A model generated the notes under the pieces. That model did not search any database. It was not told the DNA's origin and was given only the letters and a program-made list of their open reading frames with translations. A stretch of DNA of 64,000 nt from Proteiniclasticum sediminis (GTDB lineage: Bacteria > Bacillota > Clostridia > Clostridiales > Clostridiaceae), in contig NZ_JAGSCS010000003.1 in NCBI RefSeq assembly GCF_018128025.1, forward strand, positions 186,001 through 250,000, read 5' to 3'. Both the position numbers and the translations under genes were made by a program. Each line of letters starts with the position of its first letter. The first letter of the stretch is position 1. Positions 55,424 to 63,798 of the stretch are shown here, in pieces.

Positions 55424-57178
55424 TCAAATCATGGACTTTGGCGTATAGAAGGTATGGAGGAGCTCATGGGCTTTCTCATTGTAGGGTTCGCCGATGTATT
55501 CCCGGTAGAGTTTCATGACCATTTCATTCTCATGGGATTTTCGTTTGGGTTTTCCCGCGTCTTCCTGATAAATGGCTTCCTGTCGTTTCCGGATGATCTC
55601 CATATTGCCATGGTGATAGGGCTGTCCGCCACCGCCGATGCAGCCGCCGGGACAGGCCATGATCTCGATGGCGTGGAAATCCGATTCTCCGCGGCGGATA
55701 CTCTCCAGGAGCTTCCGGGCATTGCCCAAGCCGTGGGCGATGCCGATGGACAGGTCCTGATCCCCGATGCGTACGGTGGCTTTTCGAATGCCGTCCAGTC
55801 CGCGGAGCTGGGTGAAGTTCACGTCCTTCAGCTCCTCATGGGTCACCCATTCATAGGCGGTCCGAACCGCGGCTTCAATGACGCCTCCCGTGGCGCCGAA
55901 GATGACGGAAGCTCCAGTGCTTTCGCCCAGAACCTGATCAAAATCACTTTCCGGCAGGGCGGCAAAGTCAATGCCGGCTTCCTTCAGCATATAGCCCAGT
56001 TCCCGGGTGGTCACCACCCAGTCCACATCTTTGAGGCCGTCCAGGCGCAGTTCTTCCCGCTGAACTTCGGCTTTCTTGGCGATGCAGGGCATCACCGACA
56101 CCACAACGATGTTCTCCGGGGGGATCCCCATTTTTTCGGCATAATAAGTTTTGATGATGGTGCCCATCATGATCTGGGGGGATTTGCAGGTGGACGGGAT
56201 GTCCAGCATGTCCGGGAACTGGTATTCAAAGAAACGGACCCAGGCCGGACAGCAGCTGGTGAGGATGGGAAGCTTTCCGCCGTGTTCCAGGCGGTGGATG
56301 AGTTCCGTGGCTTCCTCAATGATGGTGAGATCCGCTGCCCAGTCGGTGTCGAAGACGCCGTTGAAGCCCATGCGCCGGAAGGCCGTGGCCAGCTTTCCCG
56401 TGGAGATGGACCCGGGTTCCAGGCCGAACATTTCGCCGATGGCCACCCGCACTGCGGGGGCTACCTGGACCACCACATGTTTATCGTCGCGCTGCAGCGC
56501 TTCCCAAACCCGGTGCATATTATTGACTTCCGACAGGGCCCCCGTGGGACAAACGGCCACACACTGGCCGCAGAAGGTGCAGGACGTGTCCACCATATCC
56601 AGATTGAATGCGGGGCCCACAAAGGCGTTGAATCCCCGGGAGGCGGCAGACAGGATTCCGCAGGTTTGCACTTCATTGCACATGGTCTCGCAGCGGCGGC
56701 ACATGATGCATTTGTCCGGATCCTTGACTAAAGCATAGGAGGATTTATCCAGGGGACGGCTCATTTTTTCGCCGGTATAGGTAATATCGTAGATGCCCAG
56801 TTTTTGGGCCAGGGCCTGGAGCTCGCACTGGAGATTTTTCCGGCAGGTCAGGCATTCAAAGGGGTGATTGGACAGAAGAAGCTCCAGATTGAGCCGACGG
56901 GCGGAAACGGCCTTCAGAGAGTCCGTGAATACCTCCATGCCTTCGGTGACCACTTCCGAACAGGAGGGGGCCAGAGCCTGGCGGTTTTTGATCTCCACCA
57001 TGCAGACCCGGCAGGACGCCGTGCGGTTCACCATGCCGAAACCTTCCAGGTTCAGGTGGCAGAGGGTGGGGATATCGGCATTGACCAGTTTGGCGGCCTC
57101 ATGGATGGTGGTTCCTTTTTCCACCTGGAGCGGAATGCCGTTGATCTTCAGATTGACGGGTTTTTTCAGTTCACTCAT
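55424..57178 (-). CDS. hydA: [FeFe] hydrogenase catalytic subunit HydA of the NADH-linked complex
   Basis: Catalytic subunit producing or oxidising H2, 584 residues. N-terminal [2Fe-2S] domain (CRVCMVEI), His/Cys cluster HPFECLTCRKNLQC, two [4Fe-4S] ferredoxin motifs (CIMCRRCETMC and CTFCGQCVAVCPTG), then the H-cluster motifs TSCCPAW, MPCIAKKAE and MACPGGCIGGGGQP. Start at ATG 57178 behind AGGTGA; the GTG at 57187 is in the ribosome site. Last gene of the hydC-hydB-hydA operon; together they can couple H2 evolution to NADH and possibly ferredoxin. Maturases HydEFG are not in the window. Confidence 0.96.
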   Translation of the reverse strand: MSELKKPVNLKINGIPLQVEKGTTIHEAAKLVNADIPTLCHLNLEGFGMVNRTASCRVCMVEIKNRQALAPSCSEVVTEGMEVFTDSLKAVSARRLNLELLLSNHPFECLTCRKNLQCELQALAQKLGIYDITYTGEKMSRPLDKSSYALVKDPDKCIMCRRCETMCNEVQTCGILSAASRGFNAFVGPAFNLDMVDTSCTFCGQCVAVCPTGALSEVNNMHRVWEALQRDDKHVVVQVAPAVRVAIGEMFGLEPGSISTGKLATAFRRMGFNGVFDTDWAADLTIIEEATELIHRLEHGGKLPILTSCCPAWVRFFEYQFPDMLDIPSTCKSPQIMMGTIIKTYYAEKMGIPPENIVVVSVMPCIAKKAEVQREELRLDGLKDVDWVVTTRELGYMLKEAGIDFAALPESDFDQVLGESTGASVIFGATGGVIEAAVRTAYEWVTHEELKDVNFTQLRGLDGIRKATVRIGDQDLSIGIAHGLGNARKLLESIRRGESDFHAIEIMACPGGCIGGGGQPYHHGNMEIIRKRQEAIYQEDAGKPKRKSHENEMVMKLYREYIGEPYNEKAHELLHTFYTPKSMI

Positions 57179-57187
57179 TCTTCTCAC

Positions 57188-59056
57188 CTAAGCCTTTCGG
57201 ATGGCATTGAACTTGCAGGCATCGAAGCAGGCTCCACAGGAGATGCAGAGGTTCACATCGATGAAGTGCACCTGCTTGGGATGACCGGAGATGCAGCCCA
57301 CAGGACAGACCCGTCGGCAGGCGGTGCAGCCTACGCACTTCTCGGGAATGACGCTGTAGCGGAAGAGCCCTTTACAGACTCCTGTGGGGCAGGTGTGCTC
57401 TTCCACATGGAGGCGGTATTCCTCCGGAAAATAACGCATGGTGCTAAGCACCGGATTGGGGGCAGTCTGTCCTAAACCGCACAGGGCGGAGAAACGGATG
57501 TTGTTGCCCAGTCTCTCCATTTTTTGAAGCACATCGGGGGCAGCCTTCCCCTTGGTGATGCTGTCCAAGAGCTCATGGAGACGCTTGGTGCCGATGCGGC
57601 ACGGGGTGCATTTGCCGCAGGATTCATCCATGGTGAACTGCAGGTAGAATTTGGCAATGTCCACCATACAGTTGGTCTCGTCCATGACGATCATCCCGCC
57701 GGAGCCCATCATGGTGCCCAGGGCGCGAAGACTTTCGTAATCGATGGAGGTGTCCAGGTACTCCTTGGAGATGACCCCACCCGAAGGACCACCGGTCTGT
57801 ACTGCTTTGAAGTCTTTGCCGTCGGGGATTCCCCCGCCGATGTCATAGATGATTTCCCGGAGGGTGGTGCCCATGGGAACTTCCACCAGGCCCACATGAT
57901 TGATTTTACCCACCAGGGCGAAAACTTTGGTCCCTTTAGACTGGGCGGTGCCGATGGAAGAAAACCACCCTGGGCCCCGGAGGATGATCTGGGGGATGTT
58001 GGCCAGGGTTTCCACGTTGTTCACGGTGGTGGGCTTTTTTCGGTAGCCTTCCTCCGAAGGGTAGGGTGGCTTCTTGGTGGGCTCTCCGCGCTTGCCTTCC
58101 ACAGAATGGATGAGGGCGGTCTCTTCGCCGCAGACAAAGGCGCCAGCGCCCAGCCGAAGCTCCACATCAAAGTCAAAACCTGTCTGGAGGATGTTCTTCC
58201 CCAAAAGATTCCATTCCCGGGCCTGGTCGATGGCCGTGTTCAGCCGCGCGATGGCTAAGGGGTATTCCGCACGGATATAGATGATGCCGTGGGATGCGCC
58301 GGTGGCGTACCCGCCGATGGCCAGTCCTTCCAGTACGCTGTGGGGATCGCCTTCCAAAAGGGAGCGGTCCATATAGGCTCCCGGGTCCCCTTCATCGGCG
58401 TTGCAGATCATGTATTTTTCCGGTGAAACCTGTTCTCGGGTAGCTTGCCACTTCAGTCCCGTGGGGAAGCCACCGCCGCCCCGGCCGCGAAGTCCGCTGT
58501 CCTTCACCGTGCTAATGACCTCCTCCGGAGACATGCCTGTGAGCACGCGGGAGAGGGCAGCATAGCCATCAAAGGCAATATATTCCCGGATGTTCTCCGG
58601 ATCAAGATTTCCGCAGTTCTTCAGGGCGATTCGAAGCTGCCTGCGCTTGGCACCGGGAGGATCCGTTCGGTTGAAGCTCATATTGATGATCTTGTCCTGG
58701 ACCGGCTGCCCCTGGAGAACGTGCTCCCGAAGGATTCTTTCGGCGGATTCCGGATCCACATAGCCATAATACACCGGGGCTTTTCCCGGGAGATTCACCT
58801 GCACCGTGGGTTCGCAGTAACAGGAACCGATACAGCCCACCTTGACCAGGCGGATGTTCGGCAAGTGTTCAGTTTCCAGGAGCTCGGTGAGTTTGTCATA
58901 GACGGCCTGACCGCCCGCAGCGATACCGCAGGTGGCTAGCCCCACCAGAATCTCCACCGTGGCGGATTTTCCGCTGCCGGTTTCCCGGAGTCTTCGCATC
59001 TCGAAAAGTTCTTCCCGCAGGGATTTCAAGGTTTCTGGCGTCATTGCTGTTTTCAT
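57188..59056 (-). CDS. hydB: NADH-dependent [FeFe] hydrogenase subunit HydB (NuoF-like)
   Basis: Flavin- and NADH-binding subunit of 622 residues. N-terminal thioredoxin-like [2Fe-2S] domain (about 20-115, CGIAAGGQAVYD and CIGSCYCEP), NuoF core with GLRGRGGGGFPTGLKW near 200 and NADEGDPGAYMDR, and an SLBB domain. A [4Fe-4S] site CGKCTPCR near 497 and a C-terminal two-cluster ferredoxin (CVGCTACRRVCP, CISCGACFDAC) follow. AGGTGAAGG lies before ATG 59056, which overlaps hydC by 4 bases. Confidence 0.95.
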   Translation of the reverse strand: MKTAMTPETLKSLREELFEMRRLRETGSGKSATVEILVGLATCGIAAGGQAVYDKLTELLETEHLPNIRLVKVGCIGSCYCEPTVQVNLPGKAPVYYGYVDPESAERILREHVLQGQPVQDKIINMSFNRTDPPGAKRRQLRIALKNCGNLDPENIREYIAFDGYAALSRVLTGMSPEEVISTVKDSGLRGRGGGGFPTGLKWQATREQVSPEKYMICNADEGDPGAYMDRSLLEGDPHSVLEGLAIGGYATGASHGIIYIRAEYPLAIARLNTAIDQAREWNLLGKNILQTGFDFDVELRLGAGAFVCGEETALIHSVEGKRGEPTKKPPYPSEEGYRKKPTTVNNVETLANIPQIILRGPGWFSSIGTAQSKGTKVFALVGKINHVGLVEVPMGTTLREIIYDIGGGIPDGKDFKAVQTGGPSGGVISKEYLDTSIDYESLRALGTMMGSGGMIVMDETNCMVDIAKFYLQFTMDESCGKCTPCRIGTKRLHELLDSITKGKAAPDVLQKMERLGNNIRFSALCGLGQTAPNPVLSTMRYFPEEYRLHVEEHTCPTGVCKGLFRYSVIPEKCVGCTACRRVCPVGCISGHPKQVHFIDVNLCISCGACFDACKFNAIRKA

Positions 59057-59562
59057 TTTCCTTCACCTCGGTAGCTGTTGATCACAGTTCGGACATTTTC
59101 TTCATTCATGTGGCCATAGACCTTCTCATCCACCATGATGGCAGGCGCCAGGCCACAGGCCCCGATGCAGCGGATCTCCTTCATGCTGAAGAGGTCATCT
59201 TCAGTGGTTTCGCCAAAGGTAACTTTCAGCTCTTTCTTCAGGGCTTCTTTGACCTCTTCCGCACCTTTGACGAAACAGGCAGTGCCCATGCAGACGGAGA
59301 CCGTGTGTTCACCCCGTCGGGTCTGGGTAAAGTAGGAGTAGAAGCTCACTACACCATAGACCTTCGCTGCAGGGATCCCCACGCGGCGGGCAATATAGAG
59401 CTGGAGCTCTTTAGGAAGATAGCCAAAGATGTGCTGGGCGCGATGGAGAACATGGATCAGCATGCCCTCCTTGTCCTGGAGGCTGTCGATATAATCGTTG
59501 AGTTCAGCAAGTTTTTCCAGGGGAAGCAACAGTTCGGCAGGGGATTGGGTTGGGGTTTCCAT
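59053..59562 (-). CDS. hydC: NADH-dependent [FeFe] hydrogenase subunit HydC (NuoE-like)
   Basis: Thioredoxin-fold [2Fe-2S] subunit of 169 residues, homologous to NuoE. Cluster ligands in VCMGTACFVKG (two cysteines) and RCIGACGLAPA (two cysteines), with the usual VYGVVSFYSYFTQ segment. First gene of the operon; GGAGGTG precedes ATG 59562 and a near-consensus promoter lies just upstream. Confidence 0.95.
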   Translation of the reverse strand: METPTQSPAELLLPLEKLAELNDYIDSLQDKEGMLIHVLHRAQHIFGYLPKELQLYIARRVGIPAAKVYGVVSFYSYFTQTRRGEHTVSVCMGTACFVKGAEEVKEALKKELKVTFGETTEDDLFSMKEIRCIGACGLAPAIMVDEKVYGHMNEENVRTVINSYRGEGK

Positions 59563-59593
59563 AAGGCACCTCCAAAATACTTTCGTTAACTTA

Positions 59594-59622
59594 GGTATAA
59601 CAATCAGTTATTTTTTTGTCAA
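59594..59622 (-). promoter_or_regulatory. promoter of the hydCBA operon
   Basis: On the minus strand TTGACA (plus 59617-59622), a 17-base spacer and TATACC (plus 59594-59599) with an extended TG. TTGTTA and TTAACG half-elements overlap and follow the -10, reminiscent of a Rex operator but wrongly spaced. Confidence 0.8.
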
Positions 59623-59736
59623 TCGATATTCAGATAATTTACAATTTTCCGGCAAGACTCGAGGGGGAGAACAGGGCGTTCTAAAAGAACTTTCTTTAAA
59701 AAACCTTGGGGGAGAGCTGTAATAACCTGGTGAATG

Positions 59737-59745
59737 TGATATAAT
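59737..59745 (+). promoter_or_regulatory. extended -10 promoter of the ABC-F gene
   Basis: TGATATAAT at 59737-59745, about 42 bases before the start codon; -35 weak. Confidence 0.55.
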
Positions 59746-59786
59746 ATCATTTTGATTGAAATAAAAAATTGGAGTGAATAAATTTA

Positions 59787-61385
59787 ATGCTGAGTGTAAA
59801 CAATGTAAGTTTGAGATTTGGAGGCCGAAAGCTCTTTGAGGACGTGAACATCAAGTTCACTGCAGGCAACTGCTATGGGGTCATCGGGGCCAATGGAGCC
59901 GGAAAGTCCACCTTCCTGCGGATTTTGTCCGGAGAATTGGAACCCAATACCGGAGAAGTTTCTTTGGGCAAGGATACCCGTATGTCTGTGCTGAAGCAGG
60001 ACCACTTCCAGTATGACAGCGAACGCGTTATTGATACGGTGATCCGAGGCAATGAGCGTCTTTATCAGATCATGAAGGAAAAGGATGAGATTTATTCCAA
60101 GTCGGACTTCACCGATGAGGATGGTATCCGAGCAGCTGTACTGGAAGGCGAATTCGCCGATCTCAACGGCTGGGAGGCCGAGGCGGAAGCGGCTATGCTG
60201 CTCATGGGCCTTGGATTGGGAACCGAGCAGCATGATAAGATCCTGGGCGAACTGGAAAGCAAGGACAAAGTGAAGGTCCTTCTGGCCCAGGCGCTCTTTG
60301 GCAAGCCCGGCGTTCTGATTTTGGATGAGCCCACCAATGATCTGGATCTGGAGTCCATCACTTGGCTGGAAAACTATCTGGCAGATTTTGAAGGAACCGT
60401 CATCGTGGTTTCCCATGACCGTCACTTCCTGAATATGATCTGTACCCACATCTGCGATGTAGACTATGGCAAGATTAAGATCTACATGGGCAACTATGAC
60501 TTCTGGTATGAGTCCAGCCAGCTGATGAATCAGCTGATCAAGGACAGCAATAAGAAAAAGGAAGAAAAGATTCGGGATCTGCAGAACTTCATTGCCCGAT
60601 TCTCTGCCAATGCTTCCAAATCCCGTCAGGCCACATCCCGAAAGAAGCTTCTGGATAAAATTTCTCTTGATGACATCGCCACCTCCAGCCGCCGATACCC
60701 CTTTGTGGGCTTTAAGCCGGAACGTGAAGTGGGCAATGATATTCTCATCGTGGAGAACCTCTCCAAGTCCATTGATGGCGTAAAGGTTCTGGATAATGTA
60801 TCCTTCACCGTAGGCAGAGAAGACAAGATTGCCTTTGCCGGCAACGATATCTCCGTGAGTACGCTCTTTAAGATCCTGGCAGGAGAAATGGAACCGGACA
60901 GCGGAAGCTTTAAGTACGGCGTCACCATCACCAAGGGATACTTCCCCCGGGACAACAGCGATTACTTTAATGAAGTAGATTTGAATCTTGTGGACTGGAT
61001 GCGTCAGTATTCCGATGAGAAGAGCGAGTCTTATCTCCGCGGATTCCTGGGAAGAATGCTCTTCTCCGGCGAAGAAGCCCTGAAGGAAGCGAAGGTGCTT
61101 TCCGGAGGCGAGCGTGTGCGTTGCATGCTGTCCCGTCTGATGCTTTCCACGGCAAATCTGCTGATTGTGGATCAGCCGACCAACCATCTGGATCTGGAGT
61201 CCATCACCGCGGTGAACAACGGACTCATGGATTTCTCCGGCGTACTGCTCTTCTCCTCCCATGACCACCAGTTCAATCAGACGGTGGCCAACCGGGTCAT
61301 TGAGATCACGCCGGACAGCTACTTCGATAAGCTTTGCACCTTTGATGAATATCTGGAGCAGAAGGAAGAACGCATGGCCTCCTAA
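59787..61385 (+). CDS. ABC-F family ATPase (YbiT-like), second ATP site degenerate
   Basis: Soluble twin-ATPase protein of the ABC-F group that acts on ribosomes, 532 residues. NBD1 has an intact Walker A GANGAGKST (34-42) and Walker B LILDEPTND, but the signature is LGELESKDKVKV (about 152-163). The linker follows (ARFSANASKSRQATSRKKLLDK). NBD2 has a good signature VLSGGERVRC (about 437-446), but its P-loop reads AGNDISVST (no GK) and Walker B is VDQPTNHLD (Glu to Gln). So the composite site from NBD1 Walker A and NBD2 signature is intact while the other looks dead. GGAG lies before ATG 59787. Confidence 0.92.
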   Translation: MLSVNNVSLRFGGRKLFEDVNIKFTAGNCYGVIGANGAGKSTFLRILSGELEPNTGEVSLGKDTRMSVLKQDHFQYDSERVIDTVIRGNERLYQIMKEKDEIYSKSDFTDEDGIRAAVLEGEFADLNGWEAEAEAAMLLMGLGLGTEQHDKILGELESKDKVKVLLAQALFGKPGVLILDEPTNDLDLESITWLENYLADFEGTVIVVSHDRHFLNMICTHICDVDYGKIKIYMGNYDFWYESSQLMNQLIKDSNKKKEEKIRDLQNFIARFSANASKSRQATSRKKLLDKISLDDIATSSRRYPFVGFKPEREVGNDILIVENLSKSIDGVKVLDNVSFTVGREDKIAFAGNDISVSTLFKILAGEMEPDSGSFKYGVTITKGYFPRDNSDYFNEVDLNLVDWMRQYSDEKSESYLRGFLGRMLFSGEEALKEAKVLSGGERVRCMLSRLMLSTANLLIVDQPTNHLDLESITAVNNGLMDFSGVLLFSSHDHQFNQTVANRVIEITPDSYFDKLCTFDEYLEQKEERMAS

Positions 61386-61419
61386 GAGACCGGAGCTGAC
61401 TTTCCTGCCTATCTTTTCT

Positions 61420-61456
61420 AAAAGCCATCACCTGACGAAATCAGGCGATGGCTTTT
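61420..61456 (+). terminator. ABC-F gene terminator
   Basis: AAAAGCCATC and CCTGA pair with TCAGG and GATGGCTTTT across CGAAA with one A/C mismatch, followed by T. Confidence 0.9.
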
Positions 61457-61738
61457 TCTCTGCAGTGATTTTGACCATCGGAAGCCTTTCGTTAAGAAAG
61501 TGCTTAGAGTTACCGTTGTAAAATCAGAATTTTTCATTAAATTTCTTTTATTTATGTGAAAAATAGGGTATAATAAAAAAACGATTTCAGATTACAGCTA
61601 AAGAGTGTTATATAAATAATAGAAATATATTATTAAAGAATACATGGAGATAGAATTTTTCGGAAGTGGGGCTACTTTGATCGCGAAGGTTAAAGAAAGG
61701 GGCGGCTGATTCAAAACACGTGAAAGGGGAACGGAAAG
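61457..61738 (+). other. AT-rich intergenic leader before the membrane gene
   Basis: About 280 bases with no supported gene, noticeably richer in A and T (61490-61660) than its surroundings. TATAAT at 61569-61574 without a good -35 could start a leader of about 160 bases. A 21-codon frame (61644-61709) without a ribosome site is the only other coding signal. Confidence 0.5.
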
Positions 61739-61804
61739 TTGGGAAAGAAGTAGAAAACATGGGGCATCATTCTGGTTTTTATCGTTTGTGGAGGGGTTTT
61801 GCTT

Positions 61805-62515
61805 TTGGGTACGGGAGTTCATTTCACGGTGAAGGGGATCCCATTTCAACAGTCAAATTTCTATGTCTCCTCGGGGAAGACTGACGGGCAGGGGAATCTC
61901 CAGGAGACAAAGTATCAGGATCTCTTCACGGGAGAAACGGCTAAGGTCTATTCCAATGTGGAAACTCTGGGGGCGGAGGGAACACTGCACTTGGAGAGGA
62001 GTGTCCATATCCAGGAATCCTCGGGGGCGATCTTTCACTATGTTCTCTTGGGAGAACAGTCTCAGCAGGGGAAAGCCTTTACAGGATCCTTGGTCTCGGA
62101 GGATGGTGTGGTTTTATGGAAGGGAAGCTATGATCTCGAAGTAAGCCGGATCACCTCAAGCTTCTTCGCCGAAGGCCTGGATTTCCAAGGAAAGCTGGCG
62201 GGGATTGTTCGGGAGTCGAAGCTTCACGGGGAGCCCCTTCGTTCCTTGCTGGATCTTGGTCTGCACCATGTTCAACCTTTTACCCAGGGGCGAGTCCACT
62301 ATCTTGTCCTGGCCTGGGGATTTTATCTGGCGGCCCTTCTCAGCGTGTTCTTCCTCCCCAGGGCATATCGAAATTGGGGGCCTTCAGGAGATCAGGAACG
62401 GCAGATCAAGCGGCTGAAAATCATCGCTTTGGCAGTTTTTCTGCTGCTAATGGCGGTGAATGTATCTCGGCTCTTGGAGCCCGTTTCCACCTTTACGTTT
62501 AACCGAATCGGTTAG
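61805..62515 (+). CDS. unrecognised membrane protein; in-frame amber codon cuts off its N-terminal membrane segment
   Basis: I do not recognise this family. As written here it starts at TTG 61805, 8 bases after GGAGGGG (61790-61796), giving 236 residues: an outer domain of about 150 residues and two C-terminal membrane helices (LVLAWGFYLAALLSVFFL and LKIIALAVFLLLMAV). The frame stays open upstream and encodes an obvious membrane segment (WGIILVFIVCGGVLLLG) back to an amber codon at 61751-61753. Before that come only four codons, beginning TTG 61739 behind AAGGGG. The natural protein probably starts at 61739 with 258 residues and is interrupted at codon 5, unless the amber is read through. Confidence 0.6.
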   Translation: MGTGVHFTVKGIPFQQSNFYVSSGKTDGQGNLQETKYQDLFTGETAKVYSNVETLGAEGTLHLERSVHIQESSGAIFHYVLLGEQSQQGKAFTGSLVSEDGVVLWKGSYDLEVSRITSSFFAEGLDFQGKLAGIVRESKLHGEPLRSLLDLGLHHVQPFTQGRVHYLVLAWGFYLAALLSVFFLPRAYRNWGPSGDQERQIKRLKIIALAVFLLLMAVNVSRLLEPVSTFTFNRIG

Positions 62516-62534
62516 GATACTGAGCTTTTTGGGG

Positions 62535-62571
62535 CCTTGCCTTTCTTCCGTGGAAGGGCAAGGTCTTTTCT
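62535..62571 (+). terminator. terminator of the membrane gene
   Basis: CCTTGCCTTTC (62535-62545) pairs with GAAGGGCAAGG (62553-62563, one G-U) and is followed by TCTTTTCT. Confidence 0.85.
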
Positions 62572-62784
62572 CAATGTTTGGAGTACCGAAAAGAAGGAGA
62601 CCCCCTTCGAGGATTTCGCCCTGGAGTGGGATACCTAATCATGATAAAGCTCCTTGAAGACTCGTTGACGATTCTTCAGGGAACAGGGCTTTGGAGGAAC
62701 CCTTTGACGAACTTCTATAGAATTCAATCGGAAAAGAAGGTATATTAAATATAGAATATTCATGAACATGGAGGATGAACTTCC

Positions 62785-63666
62785 ATGGAGAAAGGGCTTA
62801 ACGTGAAAATGAAATCATTCGGATCCCGACACCCCCAAGTAATCGACTATTTTCTCATTGCCTTGGGCATTCTGCTCACCGCGGCTTCCATCGTCTACAT
62901 TTTTAACCCCAACCGGCTGGCCGCTGGAGGAGCCCAGGGCATAGCCCTGGTGATCAATTATTTTACCCACTGGAATACCGGGCTTCTCATGATCCTCATC
63001 AATGGCGTGCTCTTCATCACCGCCTTTGCCCTCATCGGAAAGAGTTTTGGGGCGAAGACCCTGGTGTCTTCCCTAGGCCTTTCTTTTGCCGTGTTTGTCA
63101 TGGAGCGTTATCTCTATGGGGGCCCCCTGACGACTAATCCGATGTTGGCGGCTATTTTCGGCAGTGCTCTCATGGGGATCGGTGTAGGTATCATTCTTAA
63201 CCGCAACGCAACCATCGGCGGCACCAGCCTCATGGGCAAGATCATTGCGAAAATCACATTCCTGGATCAGGTGAACTGCATCATGGCTACGGATCTTATT
63301 GTCACCCTATTTGCCATGGTGGTCTTTGGGGTGGAGATCGGGCTTTATCAACTGATTTCCGTGTATCTCACCGGTGTGGTGATCAATAAGGTCATCGACG
63401 GTATTTCTTACCGTCGAGAGGTCATGATCATCACCTCCAAGCGAGATGTGATCATGCACTACATTATTTCAGACATGAAAAAGGGAGCCACTCTCCTTCA
63501 GGGCAAGGGTGGATTCACCGGAGCGGATACGGAGATCATACTCTCCATTCTTACCCAGCGGGACTTCATCCGGCTGAAGATTTTTATCCGTCAAGTGGAT
63601 CCTCGGGCCTTTATCTCGGTGAACATGGTCACAGAGGTATCCAGCGCCAGTTCTGAGGGATTTTAG
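62785..63666 (+). CDS. YitT family membrane protein (DUF161/DUF2179)
   Basis: A 293-residue protein with five or six membrane helices (about 18-205) carrying the family motifs YIFNPNRLAAGGAQGIALVI and NRNATIGGTSLMGKII, then a cytoplasmic DUF2179 domain (about 210-285, REVMIITSKRDVIMHYI and GGFTGADTEIILSILTQRD) with a ferredoxin-like or PII-like fold that may bind a small ligand. Function of the family is not established. GGAGGATG lies before ATG 62785. The 269 bases upstream hold a terminator and no clear promoter. Confidence 0.88.
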   Translation: MEKGLNVKMKSFGSRHPQVIDYFLIALGILLTAASIVYIFNPNRLAAGGAQGIALVINYFTHWNTGLLMILINGVLFITAFALIGKSFGAKTLVSSLGLSFAVFVMERYLYGGPLTTNPMLAAIFGSALMGIGVGIILNRNATIGGTSLMGKIIAKITFLDQVNCIMATDLIVTLFAMVVFGVEIGLYQLISVYLTGVVINKVIDGISYRREVMIITSKRDVIMHYIISDMKKGATLLQGKGGFTGADTEIILSILTQRDFIRLKIFIRQVDPRAFISVNMVTEVSSASSEGF

Positions 63667-63760
63667 TACGAAATGCTTCGTCAAATGTGAATAAATGTCG
63701 AAATTCATGGAAAGACGGGAAATATTCCATATTTTGTTTTAATTTTGTGACAATAAAAGG

Positions 63761-63766
63761 TATAAT
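63761..63766 (+). promoter_or_regulatory. -10 element of the ftsA-like gene
   Basis: TATAAT at 63761-63766 in an AT-rich stretch; a TTTAAT about 17 bases upstream is a weak -35. Confidence 0.5.
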
Positions 63767-63798
63767 TTATTCATACATATTCAAGGAGGTACAATGCA

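Noticed and set aside
59587-59608. Rex operator at the hydCBA promoter
   Set aside because: TTGTTA and TTAACG half-sites are there, but about 7 bases separate them rather than the 4 of the TTGTTAA-N4-TTAACAA consensus, and no rex gene is seen. Kept only as a remark.
61644-61709. 21-codon frame MEIEFFGSGATLIAKVKERGG
   Set aside because: No ribosome site and no recognised family; its stop lies well before the next gene. Could be a leader peptide but cannot be supported.
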